Shown piece after piece: positions 31,809-42,141 of a stretch of 64,000 nucleotides of DNA. The notes below the pieces were generated by a model. It ran no database searches, was not told the origin of the DNA, and saw only the letters and a program-made list of their open reading frames with translations. Numbering within the stretch: position 1 is the stretch's first letter; the number at the start of each line of letters is the position of its first letter. The stretch covers positions 186,001 through 250,000 of the forward strand of contig CAJNAR010000015.1 of assembly GCA_905220665.1 (NCBI GenBank), written 5' to 3'. A program made the position numbers and the translations under genes. The stretch comes from Albugo candida (taxonomy: Eukaryota; Oomycota; Peronosporomycetes; Albuginales; Albuginaceae).

Positions 31809-34303
31809 TCATGTGGACATTTCGTCATCATCGTGTTGCGACTGGGTAGTGTCCATTTCTTCCGAATTTCCATCCGATTCACTCGACTCGCTCATATCCT
31901 CTTCCTCGAATTTCACATTCTCAGCACTCAGCGACGATCGAAGCGATGTCTCCAACACTTCGGGCGAGAACTTTTCTCCTTTATTCCATATTTGCTGTAA
32001 TGCGATGCTACAGCGACTCCCTGTTTCTTCATTCGCTTCCCGCACTTCTTGAAGCTTCAACATTGCTTCATACCGCGCGTCCGAGTCGTACCCCATCTTA
32101 TAATACGTCGTGTACGCTTCCTCGGCCTTGACGCGAATCGAAGCGTTCCAATGGGACTCAATAACGCTCCAAAGTGCGTGTTTGATCACATCAAATGTCT
32201 TCTGTCCTAATTTCTCATACTGATTCATGATACGCGTACAAACAGCCGAATTGTACCAAGAAATCGCCCGATCCGCAACTTGGAATTGAAAACTTGAAAT
32301 ACATTTTGAAATTCGATACGCCAACTTCATACCGTACTCTCCAAAATCGGTTTCTTCCAGAACATGTTCCAATAATTCTTCCAATTCGACGATAAAAATC
32401 ACTTCTTTGATCGAATTTCCCACTGGCCAATACTGAAGAATACCGCGCAGGATCGACCGAAAGAACTTATGGTCTTTGGCCACATACTGTACCATTGCAT
32501 ACATTAGCTGCTGGTGGTACGATAAGAATGCCGGTGAGCCATGAAGCGGAATCAAAGCCTTTTCCAGCATTTGAACATGCTCCAATTTGACCGGACACGC
32601 AAATCCATTCACAATGCTGCCGAGAATCTCAAGTAATTCCGCGATTCCGTAATGATTGCCCGTCTCATATAAGAACTCGTACAGTTCATTTGCGATTTCT
32701 GTTCGAATGCGCGCGCGCTGTTGCGTCAACGTGTAATACAATCGATGTAAACCATTCTTTACGAGTTGTCGTTCTTTGTGATTTGGCGATTTACATAATG
32801 CGATGAAACGACTTGTGAATGTTTCTGAAAAAATACTTTTGCGAAGTGATTTGTCCAAATGATCCATTTGTTCCATAGTTTTCTCCAAGATATCATAACA
32901 CGCTGTTAGGAGTCCCCAACTTTGATCTTCCAAGGTGTATTCCATCTTGACCGTATACGTTCCTTCAGTATCCATTGGATCCGTCAGTGTGTCGTCTACA
33001 AACACATTGCATGGCGCTAGTGACTGGAACGGTGGAAAAGGACGAAAAATCATTTTCTCAATCAGATAAATGAGCTCTTGGAACAATCGGATATCTTTTA
33101 GTACGTCTGGATATGTCTCGCAATATGCGTTCAGGTCGTACAGCGTTGTGAGTCGCTTTTCATTTTTTTCGAATCGATTCGTTGGAGACATAAAGCGATC
33201 ATTTGCTCGTGGGAGACAAAATGCGATTTTGTATCGAAAGTAAAACACGCGCTCATGCGGCATACAATCTTCCAACGCACACAAATGACAACACAAATCC
33301 ATCTGATCAGGCTGTACCAAGATTTCCTTGTAATCATTTGTGAGCGGAATCGATGCTGAAAGAATGCAAGACATCCAAGCTTCTCGATCATGTGCATTTT
33401 TGGCCATCAAAAAGACCGAACGATATCCCTAAAAGACTATAAGAGGGTTGTGATACGATTGGTGAAGAGTGGGAACGCACAGGCAGAGAAATCTCAAAGC
33501 AGTTTTGCCGTTTGAAGCGCGGAAACTCGATCGTGGATACTTGCACATGCTACAAGGTGCACCTTTGAGAATTCATAATTTCAGAGATGTAAATACGCAC
33601 AAGTAGCGGAATAACAGCTCGAGGATACTTTTCATCGCCCATCTATCAAAACACGTGAGGATACAGCAGTTAAAATATGGTGGCCCAAATGTACCGAACT
33701 AATAGCGTAGTAGAACAAGCATTGCCCTCTGAGAATCATCCGTCGCTTTTTCCATGTTTTGAAATGATTTGTTTGCTTACTTAATACGCTCGAACGGATA
33801 CTTGAGCGAGCAAAATCTTCCAAGTAATTCACAGCTCTCCCTAAGGTTGCTAGCGGTGTTGTGCTGAATGGAATACTTAGCGATGGGCGTTTGGAAGAAA
33901 GCAGCACATTTGATGGACATGTCGATGAATCTTCTTTACACGTAATTCCATTTCGATCCTCACAGCTATTACACGCTTCTACTCGAGGCTCAAAGTCCTC
34001 CTTCTCCAGCAACGAGCCGGTACCAGGAGTGGTCTTGACGCTTAATGGTGTCATTTCGTCACGCATTCGAAAGTCTGCTTGCGCTTCCTCCATTTCATTC
34101 CTTCGGGACTGTCGATGTCGACGCGTAACTCGGCTAAGTACGCTTCCTTCTTTATTCATGGACCGTCCAATACGAGCTCGATACGATTCATGGGACGTTT
34201 TCCGGCTTGGTTCTGCGTCATTACCACTTGATCCAATTGTGTTATGATACAAAGTTCGAAAAAAGCTACGATCGGATGGTGATTTGGCTGTTTTAGGAGC
34301 CAT
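31809..34303 (-). CDS. PH domain fused to a PP2A B56 (B') regulatory subunit, four exons
   Basis: Exons: 33695-34303, 33601-33642, 33481-33549 and 31809-33428 (introns 51-52 bp, GT-AG), 779 residues. The first 180 residues are basic and Ser-rich. A PH domain follows (about 185-265): TNHFKTWKKRRMILRG, LFYYAISS, EKYPRAVIPL, then CFEISLP and LMAKNAHDREAW, split over all four exons. The rest is a B56 HEAT-like domain with RQLVKNGLHRLYYTL, YEFLYETGNHYGIAELLEIL, ILGSIVNGFACPVKLEH, LQYWPVGNSIKEVIFI and SSFQFQVADRAISWYNS, then an acidic tail. B56 subunits direct PP2A to substrates. A PH module would add recruitment to phosphoinositide membranes (inference). The exon boundaries close the frame exactly. 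Confidence 0.88.
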
Positions 34304-35008
34304 TGATTGTGCAGAGAGCTACAATACTGAAAAGTTGGAGAATGGAAACAGAATGATTTGACGTAAATTACAAAAAAGTGATTTGTCAGGATCCTTAATT
34401 AGCCAATCGCATTTGCGCTTATATTTTATAGTATACGGATTGGATGAAATTCCATCTAACACGACCTGAACACTTTTCAGTGACGTAAAGACTTCTCCTC
34501 ATCGGTATACCGAGAGGCAACCAGTACACGTCGATCATCCGGTCACGTTTCGCGCAAAAGCGCGTCATAAATGCATTTTCAAACATCGAGCAGGGTACAT
34601 TACACACCCATTCAAGTTCACACAACTCGGCTGCAACTGCGACAGCCTAATCATTCGCTCTGTAAAAACCACACAAAATAAACCCTAAAAGCCATCAACA
34701 GTACACATTTTTCACATTCATTCTCTATAGAGCACAAACTGTTTTTCTGTCACAGAAAAAAGAGTCTGAAATGCGCGGAAGATCCATTTACAGCGGCAAC
34801 AAAGCATCCTCTATTTTCTAATATATATATATTCAGCACAGCGACGCTTGACTCTCTCCCATGTATTTAAACCTCAATCTTACATACCCTTATCTTTACA
34901 GCCAACATTCTGGCTCTAGGGTTTATAAGCAGTCAAACCAAAAGCCAGTCCGCGAATGATATCACTTCCACAAAACAACTTTTTCTGTCCGATCGTCATC
35001 CCAACACA
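34304..35008. other. Divergent intergenic region between the PH-B56 and PDZ genes
   Basis: 705 bp. An AT stretch (TAATATATATATATTC, about 34819-34834) lies about 175 bp upstream of the PDZ gene start and could serve as a TATA-like element (weak evidence). No gene recognised. Confidence 0.4.
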
Positions 35009-36388
35009 ATGCTTTGTCTCGGTAAGAAGAAGACATCATCGTCTTCCTTGACCGACATGCAAGATTACATCATAAAGTGGGAAGCTGGTCCGCTTGGAAT
35101 CACACTTCGCCCCGAGCTCGGTCTCGAACTTCCACCTGTTGTGTACCAAATTTTGGACGAGAATTCAATCGCTCGTCTCTCTGGTGTGCTGGTCGGCGAT
35201 CTACTTATCAGTATCAATGGGAAGAAAACCAGTGCCATTGGATTTGATCGCTCGGTGGCTCGATTGTATCGCGAAAAACTCCCAATGCTTTTACATTTTC
35301 GATCGCCATTAAAAAATAGTTTGGAAGGTCAGCTCAAACTACCAGGAATTTGGCGACAACGACATCTTTCTTTTGATGGATTTACCAATGGAGGCCAGAT
35401 GCCAATTTTAGAAGACTGGAATTCCACAGCTGAATCCATGACTGCAAGTGATTCTGTTCGAACATCCACACCCATTAGAAAAGCTCCAGTTGCAATGCAT
35501 ATACCAACAGATCTCTGTCAATTAGTCGAGAAACGAAAGTTATCCGATATGGATTACATCTCCGGAAATGTTGTGCAGTCGGACGATAAACTCCAACGCG
35601 GCTTTCGCTTGGATCAAATCAAATCGGCTTCGGGTCGAGCGCGAGAAAGACGAAAACACAAGCCTGTCAAAGTATATCGAGCTGTATGGCGGTCAGGGAA
35701 TCTCGGCATCTCTTTTGTTGCCGATAATTTCAACCAGGCTGTTGTGCATTCTATCCCGGAAGAATCTAATTTACAGGATCGAGGCGAAGGAATGGATCGA
35801 ATTGAAGTCGGTGATATTCTCGTTAGAATTAATTCACAAAATACCAAATCATTGGGTTTCGACAACACACTTCGATGTCTCCAAACAATGGAAAGACCTC
35901 TTAATCTGAGATTCAGAAAAATATCAAAAACACATCCAGCATCCTCGACTTCAGCCGAGTCAACTTCTCTCGGCTCAGAACGCTCCCGAACTGATCAGTC
36001 AGAAGAGGAGCACGTATCGGTGACACCTGTGAAGTCACCTCTCGAAATTCGGCGAGTATCAGCACAAAAGACATTGCTGGAAAATACAGTTAAAACCGCC
36101 CCGCGATTGCTTACCTCACGAACGTTTTCAGCTTCCAGCCAGCTCTCCTTTACAGCTTCCATGATGATCGTAGCCAAAAGCAGTAATAAACCCATCGAAG
36201 ATGTTGAATTCGCTGGTGTCCCTCTTCTTCGTATTAAAGAAGAATCCGTACAAGCACAATTACTCAAAGTATATGCAAAAGCGTGTCTTGCGAGCAGTCA
36301 GACGTCTCAACGACCCAAAAGACCATCCAAAACGATGCAAGTAAACAGTGTGATTCCTATTTCGGAGAATCATACAAATAAACAGTGA
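35009..36388 (+). CDS. Two-PDZ-domain scaffold protein
   Basis: 459 residues, single exon from ATG 35009. PDZ 1 (about residues 20-100) shows WEAGPLGITLRPELG, VGDLLISINGKKTSAIGFD and LLHFRSP. PDZ 2 (about 222-305) shows VWRSGNLGISFV, VGDILVRINSQNTKSLGFD and LNLRFRK. The pattern 'W..G.LG(I/L).(L/F)....VGD.L..ING..T...GF' is a PDZ form common in oomycetes. The C-terminal third is Ser/Thr-rich and low in order. It is a paralogue of the three-PDZ gene at 39236. A role as a scaffold for membrane or signalling proteins is inferred. The convergent DUF2009 gene ends 45 bp downstream. Confidence 0.82.
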   Translation: MLCLGKKKTSSSSLTDMQDYIIKWEAGPLGITLRPELGLELPPVVYQILDENSIARLSGVLVGDLLISINGKKTSAIGFDRSVARLYREKLPMLLHFRSPLKNSLEGQLKLPGIWRQRHLSFDGFTNGGQMPILEDWNSTAESMTASDSVRTSTPIRKAPVAMHIPTDLCQLVEKRKLSDMDYISGNVVQSDDKLQRGFRLDQIKSASGRARERRKHKPVKVYRAVWRSGNLGISFVADNFNQAVVHSIPEESNLQDRGEGMDRIEVGDILVRINSQNTKSLGFDNTLRCLQTMERPLNLRFRKISKTHPASSTSAESTSLGSERSRTDQSEEEHVSVTPVKSPLEIRRVSAQKTLLENTVKTAPRLLTSRTFSASSQLSFTASMMIVAKSSNKPIEDVEFAGVPLLRIKEESVQAQLLKVYAKACLASSQTSQRPKRPSKTMQVNSVIPISENHTNKQ

Positions 36389-36433
36389 AACCAACAAACA
36401 CAACTCTCAGTAACATATCTCAATATATTGTCT

Positions 36434-38137
36434 TTATCGTTCGAAATGGCCATCAAAACCCACAAATCCTGCGAGAAGAAACACGTGAAAATACGACTTC
36501 TTTTCGATTTTGGAGCACCAATTCCAAGCGCTTGTGAGTCGTCCATCAATGCATGATCCAGCGTCAAAGAAATTATCCGCGCCGCTTCCGTCAAAACCGT
36601 GTTTGAAAAAATCACTCAGAATCAATTTTTGGAGAGCGTTGGCACCACCATAGGAGTCGGAAATGAAAGCTTTGGTCTCATTTTGCTGCGATAACGCTGG
36701 AATTTCTTCGATTGTGCGTACGATGGGAGTCAGAATGCGTGCAACTTGAGTGTACTTATCGATGAACAAAAGAGCATTGGGAACGTTATGGTCGCCGAGA
36801 TGCACTACAGACGACCCGACCCAATGCGGATGCTTGGCTCGCAATTTCTGAAGGATACTGTGCATCATTTTGGACGTTTTAGGCGCTATTTGCATGCGTT
36901 GAAGCCCCTGACCGGTATCTCGAAGTCGATAAGAAACACCTCCCAACAGATCGTCTTCCACAGAACGCCATAAACGCAACATTTCCATTGTGATTAAATG
37001 CCATAATTGCAGCGATTGTTGCACGTATTCGTATTGTGTTGCATGATTGTGACTCAAACGAGCACCATTACGTCCCGCTCGAATTTCAAGACTAAATCCA
37101 ATCTCTGGTCGAGTTGCATCGAAAAACGTCGATAGAAAATGAAGCATTTTGGTAATTGGCGATGTATTTGCACTTAAATGTGAATTGTAATCGTCTATGG
37201 ACGCCACACATCGTCGAATGTCGGCTTCGGACAGCGTTTCAGAAGTGTATTGATCGATTAATTCGTTTGAAGCCGCGAGCTTTTTGGACCGATCTGATGC
37301 GAGTACGGATGTGGAAATACAAAGACGAGGGTCCTGCAATAGGGAGAGCGCGTTTTTTTCTTCCAAAAGTGAGAAAACCGTCTGAATCGGCCGAATGCAT
37401 GAGAAATTGGTCTGTTCCCGGATATGATTCAGAGTCGAATCTTGTAGCAAATAAATCATTTTTCCGTAGTTTTCTCGCATGCGTGCTGAGAGTAGATACA
37501 GTTAATGGTGTTGATTATGTCAATGGAAGCATAACAGACCTGGATTCATCATTTTATAGCGTCTTCCGACCTCGAATATTTCTTGGAATAATTTCGCATT
37601 TGCTTCAAGCAGTTTGTTTTCGACCAATCGTTTGCCTGATGGAAAATTATCAACCAGTACCATTCCAGATACCGTGCTGAGCATATCGATCAGTTCTGAC
37701 AGGACACGTTTGGTTGCGGAGCGGTAGGATAGGACATCGACTTTGTCGGTGTATTCACTTGCGGAGAGGGATGCGTCTAGTATTTGGAATAATGAGCGCT
37801 CATGCGCATCGAGTCGTAGCGGAATGCATTCTGCATCGTGGAGCAAAAAAGACTCGTACTCAGGCTCAACAATGCATTCAGTGTGAATGGAAACGTCTCC
37901 TTTGGGTGTGGCTGTGTCAAGTGGACTGCTACTTCTCATAATTCGACTGGACGCAAGTTTGACCGATTCAATCGATGCGTTTTGAAGCTTTAATGTGTCT
38001 TTCTGGTGATGCAATCGTGATCCTGAATGATGCTGATTCTCGTAACATAATTCGCAGTACACGTCGTCGCAATCACGGCACTTGTACAGAGCTTCCGTGT
38101 CGTCACATTCGACACAATACAAAAGCGTTAATTCCAT
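36434..38137 (-). CDS. B-box zinc-finger/DUF2009 (UPF0652) protein, two exons
   Basis: Exons 37540-38137 and 36434-37485 (intron GTCTGT...TCTCAG, 54 bp), 549 residues. The N-terminus has a B-box-like finger (YCVECDDTEALYKCRDCDD, then VYCELCYENQHH). The rest matches the conserved DUF2009 blocks: MNPARMRENYGKMIYLLQD across the splice junction, NALLFIDKYTQVARILTPIV, LSDFFKHGFDGSGADNFFDA, GSCIDGRLTSAWNWC and HVFLLAGFVGFDG. B-box plus DUF2009 is the normal plan of this eukaryotic family, which has no well-defined biochemical role. Confidence 0.88.
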
Positions 38138-38338
38138 GCGAACGTATCTCTAATTACGAATGGGAATTAAGAATCGTATTTTTTAAGTTCGAAACGCTAA
38201 CATGCAAATGTATTGATATTCTACCAAGCGCTTCAATGCGAAAACTCAATTTGAATGCTCGCTAGTCGCTCAAAAGATGAGTAATGTACCCCATCTGACG
38301 TTTCCCTCTATACGTAGCTCGGTGTACGCAAAAAGCTT

Positions 38339-38826
38339 TTAGATATCATTGAAATCGAACCCAATATCATCTTCATCGGCATCCATCGATAGATCCATTG
38401 TGGTTTCATTAATACGTGCGGATTCCGGAAGCTCCCCGTACGCTTTGAGACTTCGAGCTTCGTCGGCGTTGTACTTGTGAATGATATCTACTTTTCCATC
38501 TTGATACTCGCGAAGACTGACCAAAATGATATCACCGGCACCCACCCATACTTTTTTCCGCATTTTCCCTCGAATATGACCCAAGCGAGTCACACCGTCA
38601 AAGCAGTACGCTTCCAATCGGCCATTTCCCAGCATTCGTACCACTTGTGCGTACTCTAATTGGTGCAGAAACAGCAGTTAATACGGAAGTTTCAGCAGCG
38701 AGTACAATGTGAAGAAAATAACTTGCGTTGTCCATCTTCTTTAAATTCTAATTCCCGCTTATTTTCTTCATTATCATTCTTCCCACGTCGACGATTTTTT
38801 CCTCCTTTACCTTTGTTTTTGGGCAT
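38339..38826 (-). CDS. EIF1A: Translation initiation factor eIF1A, two exons with a GC-AG intron
   Basis: Exons 38727-38826 and 38339-38655, 138 residues. Exon 1 encodes the basic N-terminal tail ([17 protein letters not shown], then [11 protein letters not shown]). Exon 2 encodes the OB fold ([60 protein letters not shown]) and the acidic C-terminal tail ending [10 protein letters not shown]. eIF1A binds the 40S A site and promotes scanning and start-codon selection. The reading frame closes only if the 71-bp intron begins with GC (AAC|GCAAGT) and ends TTAG. The nearby GTTATT donor would break the frame. Length is close to the usual 140-145 residues. Confidence 0.95.
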
Positions 38827-39235
38827 TTCTCAACGTCCCAACAAGTAAAGACCAATGATTTCAAGCCTCTGCGCGTACACTCGTGCAACCGTTCCTCTTT
38901 TCACCCAATCAGAAGCATTAAAGACGCCGCCTCTTTTCAGACGACTACGTACCTTCCTACAACCCAATAGCAGGTTGCATTGCAGCATCTCGGATTCCAC
39001 GCGATTTCACCGCACACGCCATCCTCAACATATATCCTGCTGCCACATACTCTCATTATTTTAAAACATACTATCCTTGACCTGTTCTCTAAACTATTTC
39101 CTGACCTCTTGATCTTCTGCGGTTACCCCAAGGTAACGCGAATGTACACAATCACCATTCGCGAGATTCTTTTATGTGCCTTCCGTTGATTCCACAGCCG
39201 AGAACTCGCGTGCTTACGACCTAAAAAACGTGTCA
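38827..39235. other. Divergent intergenic region, eIF1A and three-PDZ gene
   Basis: 409 bp containing two promoters. The PDZ reading frame extends left to a GTG at 39176 and stays open to about 39137, so a short upstream exon for that gene cannot be excluded. Confidence 0.5.
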
Positions 39236-41923
39236 ATGGAGTACGAACTCATGTGGGGTGAAGGTCCATTAGGCCTGACACTCCGTCCCGATCTTGGCGA
39301 AGACATGCCGCCCGTTGTAGGACGAATCACACGCATCAATTCCGCTGCTGCCATTGCCAAAGTCGCTGAAGGACACATGCTCGTCAGTATAAACGGAGTC
39401 GATACCGCCAGAAAAGGGTACGATCACGTTGTCGATATGCTCCAAAAAGTGGCCCGTCCGGCTACGTTACGTTTTCGCGTCCCGCGCGGTTACACTCCAC
39501 TTCCTCGACCTTCTCCTGGCCCTTCAGCAGCTCCTGACGCGCTCCCGTCGACCAATGACCCCTCCACGCTAAGAAGATCCACCTCCTCTATCCCTTACGC
39601 CAATCCGCGGTCCAAAAGAGAACAATATACGATCGTTTGGACCGAAGGACCGCTGGGTATGATCCTCCGACCTGACGATGACGATTGCCACATTCCGTGC
39701 ATTCGAAAGATTACTGGAAAAGGAGTTGGAACAGGAATGGATAAAGCAAATGTTGGTGATGTCTTAGTCGCTGTCAATGGGCAAGAGACAAAAACGCTGG
39801 GATTTCGACGGACGATATCGTTATTAAAGACTATACGGAAGCCCGCTGTGTTGAAGTTTAAACGGATGAGAAGAAGAATATCAAGAAAACGATCGTCGCG
39901 AGAGGATGCTCTATCGGATGTCCTCCATTTAAATCAAGTTTCCAAAGACTTTGGAGCTTATGATGTCGTCTGGAGGGAAGGAGAATTAGGACTTAAATTG
40001 AAGCCTGGATCACAGGAAGTCCCCATCATCAGTCGACTTACTGGGAAAGGAACAGCCAGTGGACTTCATAATGCAAATGTCGGCGATGAACTCGTCTCTG
40101 TGAATGGATCCGTAGTCGAAGGTGAGGCCTATCAGGACACATTACGAATGCTCAAACATTCTCAAAAACCGGCCATTTTACGATTTCGACCTGGAAAAAA
40201 TCGAAGGGAATCCATGCTCTCAGTCGTATCGGTTCGATCGAATCCAGCGACCGCAACCGAAGTTGAGAAAGTGAGAACTCGACATGTGCCTATTTACGAC
40301 ACAGGTCGAGAGCCGACCGAATCGCCTATAGTAAAGCCTCCTCCGATCCGGAAGAAGAAACGAAGGATTCCACTGCAAGTGGCGAAAGAATTAGTAGCTG
40401 CAGCGCAAGATGTTGATATCAATCAAGCTGTTTTCGCAGGATTCTTAGTCGGACAGGTGCAAGACGGCACGCGTGAAGCACATATTCTCCGTGTCGAAGC
40501 GAAAAAAATGATTTTGGCCGAAGCAGAAGCACGTCGAAATGGAATTCCAGCCAAGTACGCGCTCACCCGAGCGGAACGACAAGCAAAAGTGCTGCAGGAC
40601 GCATTGGATAAAATAAAAAATCAAGCGAAAAAGTATGAGGAAATCTTGAAGGCACAAGAGCGTGAGAAGATTCTTGCGTCCGCGATGCAAGATAAATCGG
40701 AAGAACTCATTGGAAAACAAAACAGTGTCATTGCTGAACTATCACATGTGATCTCTAGATACAAACGCGATTCCTACAGCGAGATGGAAATTAACGCGAT
40801 ACCGAGTGAAGAAGACCCGCAATTTGTCCGTCAAAGTCTCATTGAAGGGCTTCAAGAGGTAATGAATATCCCCGTTGTCGTTCCCCAATCCAAATACTGC
40901 GCCGAATGTGGTGCAACTGAGATGGAAACCAAGCTTGATCTCGATGAAGATGGTCAATTTTACTGCACCGATTGCTGGGCAAAGTATATGTCTCGGCCTA
41001 TGGATGCAGTGCACGAGGAATTGTCGATCAAAAGCGTACCCGATGCCATCTCCGAGTCTGAAATCGTCGATGAAGAAGGAGGTGACAGCGTGGATAGTGC
41101 AAAAGTTGGCGTACCGCCTTATAATATGAAAGAGCGATTAGAGAAAAAACAAATGGAAGAAGCAAATGCGCGTATTGAGGCCGAACAAAAGCTATTGGAA
41201 ATCAAACAATTAAGACAATCTGGCTCACTGACAAAGCTCATGGAACGAGGAGAAGATGTGGATTCAGAAGAAAAGGCCCGACGCGATCTTCTCGGTTTAG
41301 AAGAACTCGCAAATGCTCTCCGGGAAGAAGAAAATCGAGCGCGAATGGACGGGAATGAAGTTTTGGCCGATAAATTGAACGCTCAGCGTACTCACATTCT
41401 CACTGGCACACCGTCTACCTCGCCATCAAGAGAGAAACAGGCGAATGCTTTATTGTCGGATGAATTTCAAGTCACTCACAATGCCCCACGAGAACCTCAA
41501 ATTCTTGAGGAATCTCAAGAGTGTCGGGAATTTGAGGAGTCTGAGGAGCTTCAAGAGGAAGAGATAAAGCAAGAGAGAACGACAAATGGGACGAACGGGT
41601 CGTCTGATTCGGAAGGGGATGATCGATTTAGTGAGGGAGATGATGATATGGTTCGTGATTTACGACAGAATAATGTGGCATTGGCTCGACAGCTGGAAGA
41701 AGCGCATAGTATGGTCGAACGTGCGCGAATGTCGATTTTGATGACTGGGGACGATACAGCTGAAGACGATTCGTATGAGCTATCAAACGAGCAGATTCAA
41801 TTGTTCAAAAAACTGACAAGTCAAGCGGATGAACGCATGTCGATGGTAGATCGATTGCATCCACCTGATTCCTCAGACTCAGACTCAGATGAACAATCTG
41901 AGGCTGAAGGTGTTTGGATTTAG
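39236..41923 (+). CDS. Three-PDZ-domain scaffold protein with a zinc-finger-like segment and coiled coil
   Basis: 895 residues from ATG 39236, the first ATG in frame. It falls just at the start of PDZ 1 (MEYELMWGEGPLGLTLRPDL), so an upstream exon is possible. PDZ 1 is about 1-82, PDZ 2 about 126-205 (VWTEGPLGMILRPDDDD) and PDZ 3 about 236-320 (VWREGELGLKLKPGSQE), each with 'VGD.LV.(V/I)NG'. A charged helical region follows (about 415-520, for example ALTRAERQAKVLQDALDKIK), then a four-Cys segment (YCAECGATEME...FYCTDCW, about 552-582) that could bind zinc, more coiled coil, and a very acidic C-terminus (SSDSEGDDRFSEGDDD). It is probably a paralogue of 35009-36388. Confidence 0.82.
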   Translation: MEYELMWGEGPLGLTLRPDLGEDMPPVVGRITRINSAAAIAKVAEGHMLVSINGVDTARKGYDHVVDMLQKVARPATLRFRVPRGYTPLPRPSPGPSAAPDALPSTNDPSTLRRSTSSIPYANPRSKREQYTIVWTEGPLGMILRPDDDDCHIPCIRKITGKGVGTGMDKANVGDVLVAVNGQETKTLGFRRTISLLKTIRKPAVLKFKRMRRRISRKRSSREDALSDVLHLNQVSKDFGAYDVVWREGELGLKLKPGSQEVPIISRLTGKGTASGLHNANVGDELVSVNGSVVEGEAYQDTLRMLKHSQKPAILRFRPGKNRRESMLSVVSVRSNPATATEVEKVRTRHVPIYDTGREPTESPIVKPPPIRKKKRRIPLQVAKELVAAAQDVDINQAVFAGFLVGQVQDGTREAHILRVEAKKMILAEAEARRNGIPAKYALTRAERQAKVLQDALDKIKNQAKKYEEILKAQEREKILASAMQDKSEELIGKQNSVIAELSHVISRYKRDSYSEMEINAIPSEEDPQFVRQSLIEGLQEVMNIPVVVPQSKYCAECGATEMETKLDLDEDGQFYCTDCWAKYMSRPMDAVHEELSIKSVPDAISESEIVDEEGGDSVDSAKVGVPPYNMKERLEKKQMEEANARIEAEQKLLEIKQLRQSGSLTKLMERGEDVDSEEKARRDLLGLEELANALREEENRARMDGNEVLADKLNAQRTHILTGTPSTSPSREKQANALLSDEFQVTHNAPREPQILEESQECREFEESEELQEEEIKQERTTNGTNGSSDSEGDDRFSEGDDDMVRDLRQNNVALARQLEEAHSMVERARMSILMTGDDTAEDDSYELSNEQIQLFKKLTSQADERMSMVDRLHPPDSSDSDSDEQSEAEGVWI

Positions 41924-42141
41924 TGGCAAAGAGAAACAGCGGGCATAGCGCGCTGTTACCATGTTATCGCAGAGAGTTTAGTATACGTTTTATACGCGGC
42001 AAATTGTCAAGAAAAGAGATGATGCAGTCTGTACACATGTTAGCAATGCTCTGTATCAGATCTGAGGATTGTGTCAGACCTGAGAAGATCAGTCAGTATC
42101 AGACGCTTCTTTTAGCCAATCGTAAATCACCAACCACCAAT

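Noticed and set aside
31675..31882. 75-codon minus-strand ORF overlapping the 3' end of the PH-B56 gene
   Set aside because: It overlaps the acidic B56 tail in another frame and has no motif.
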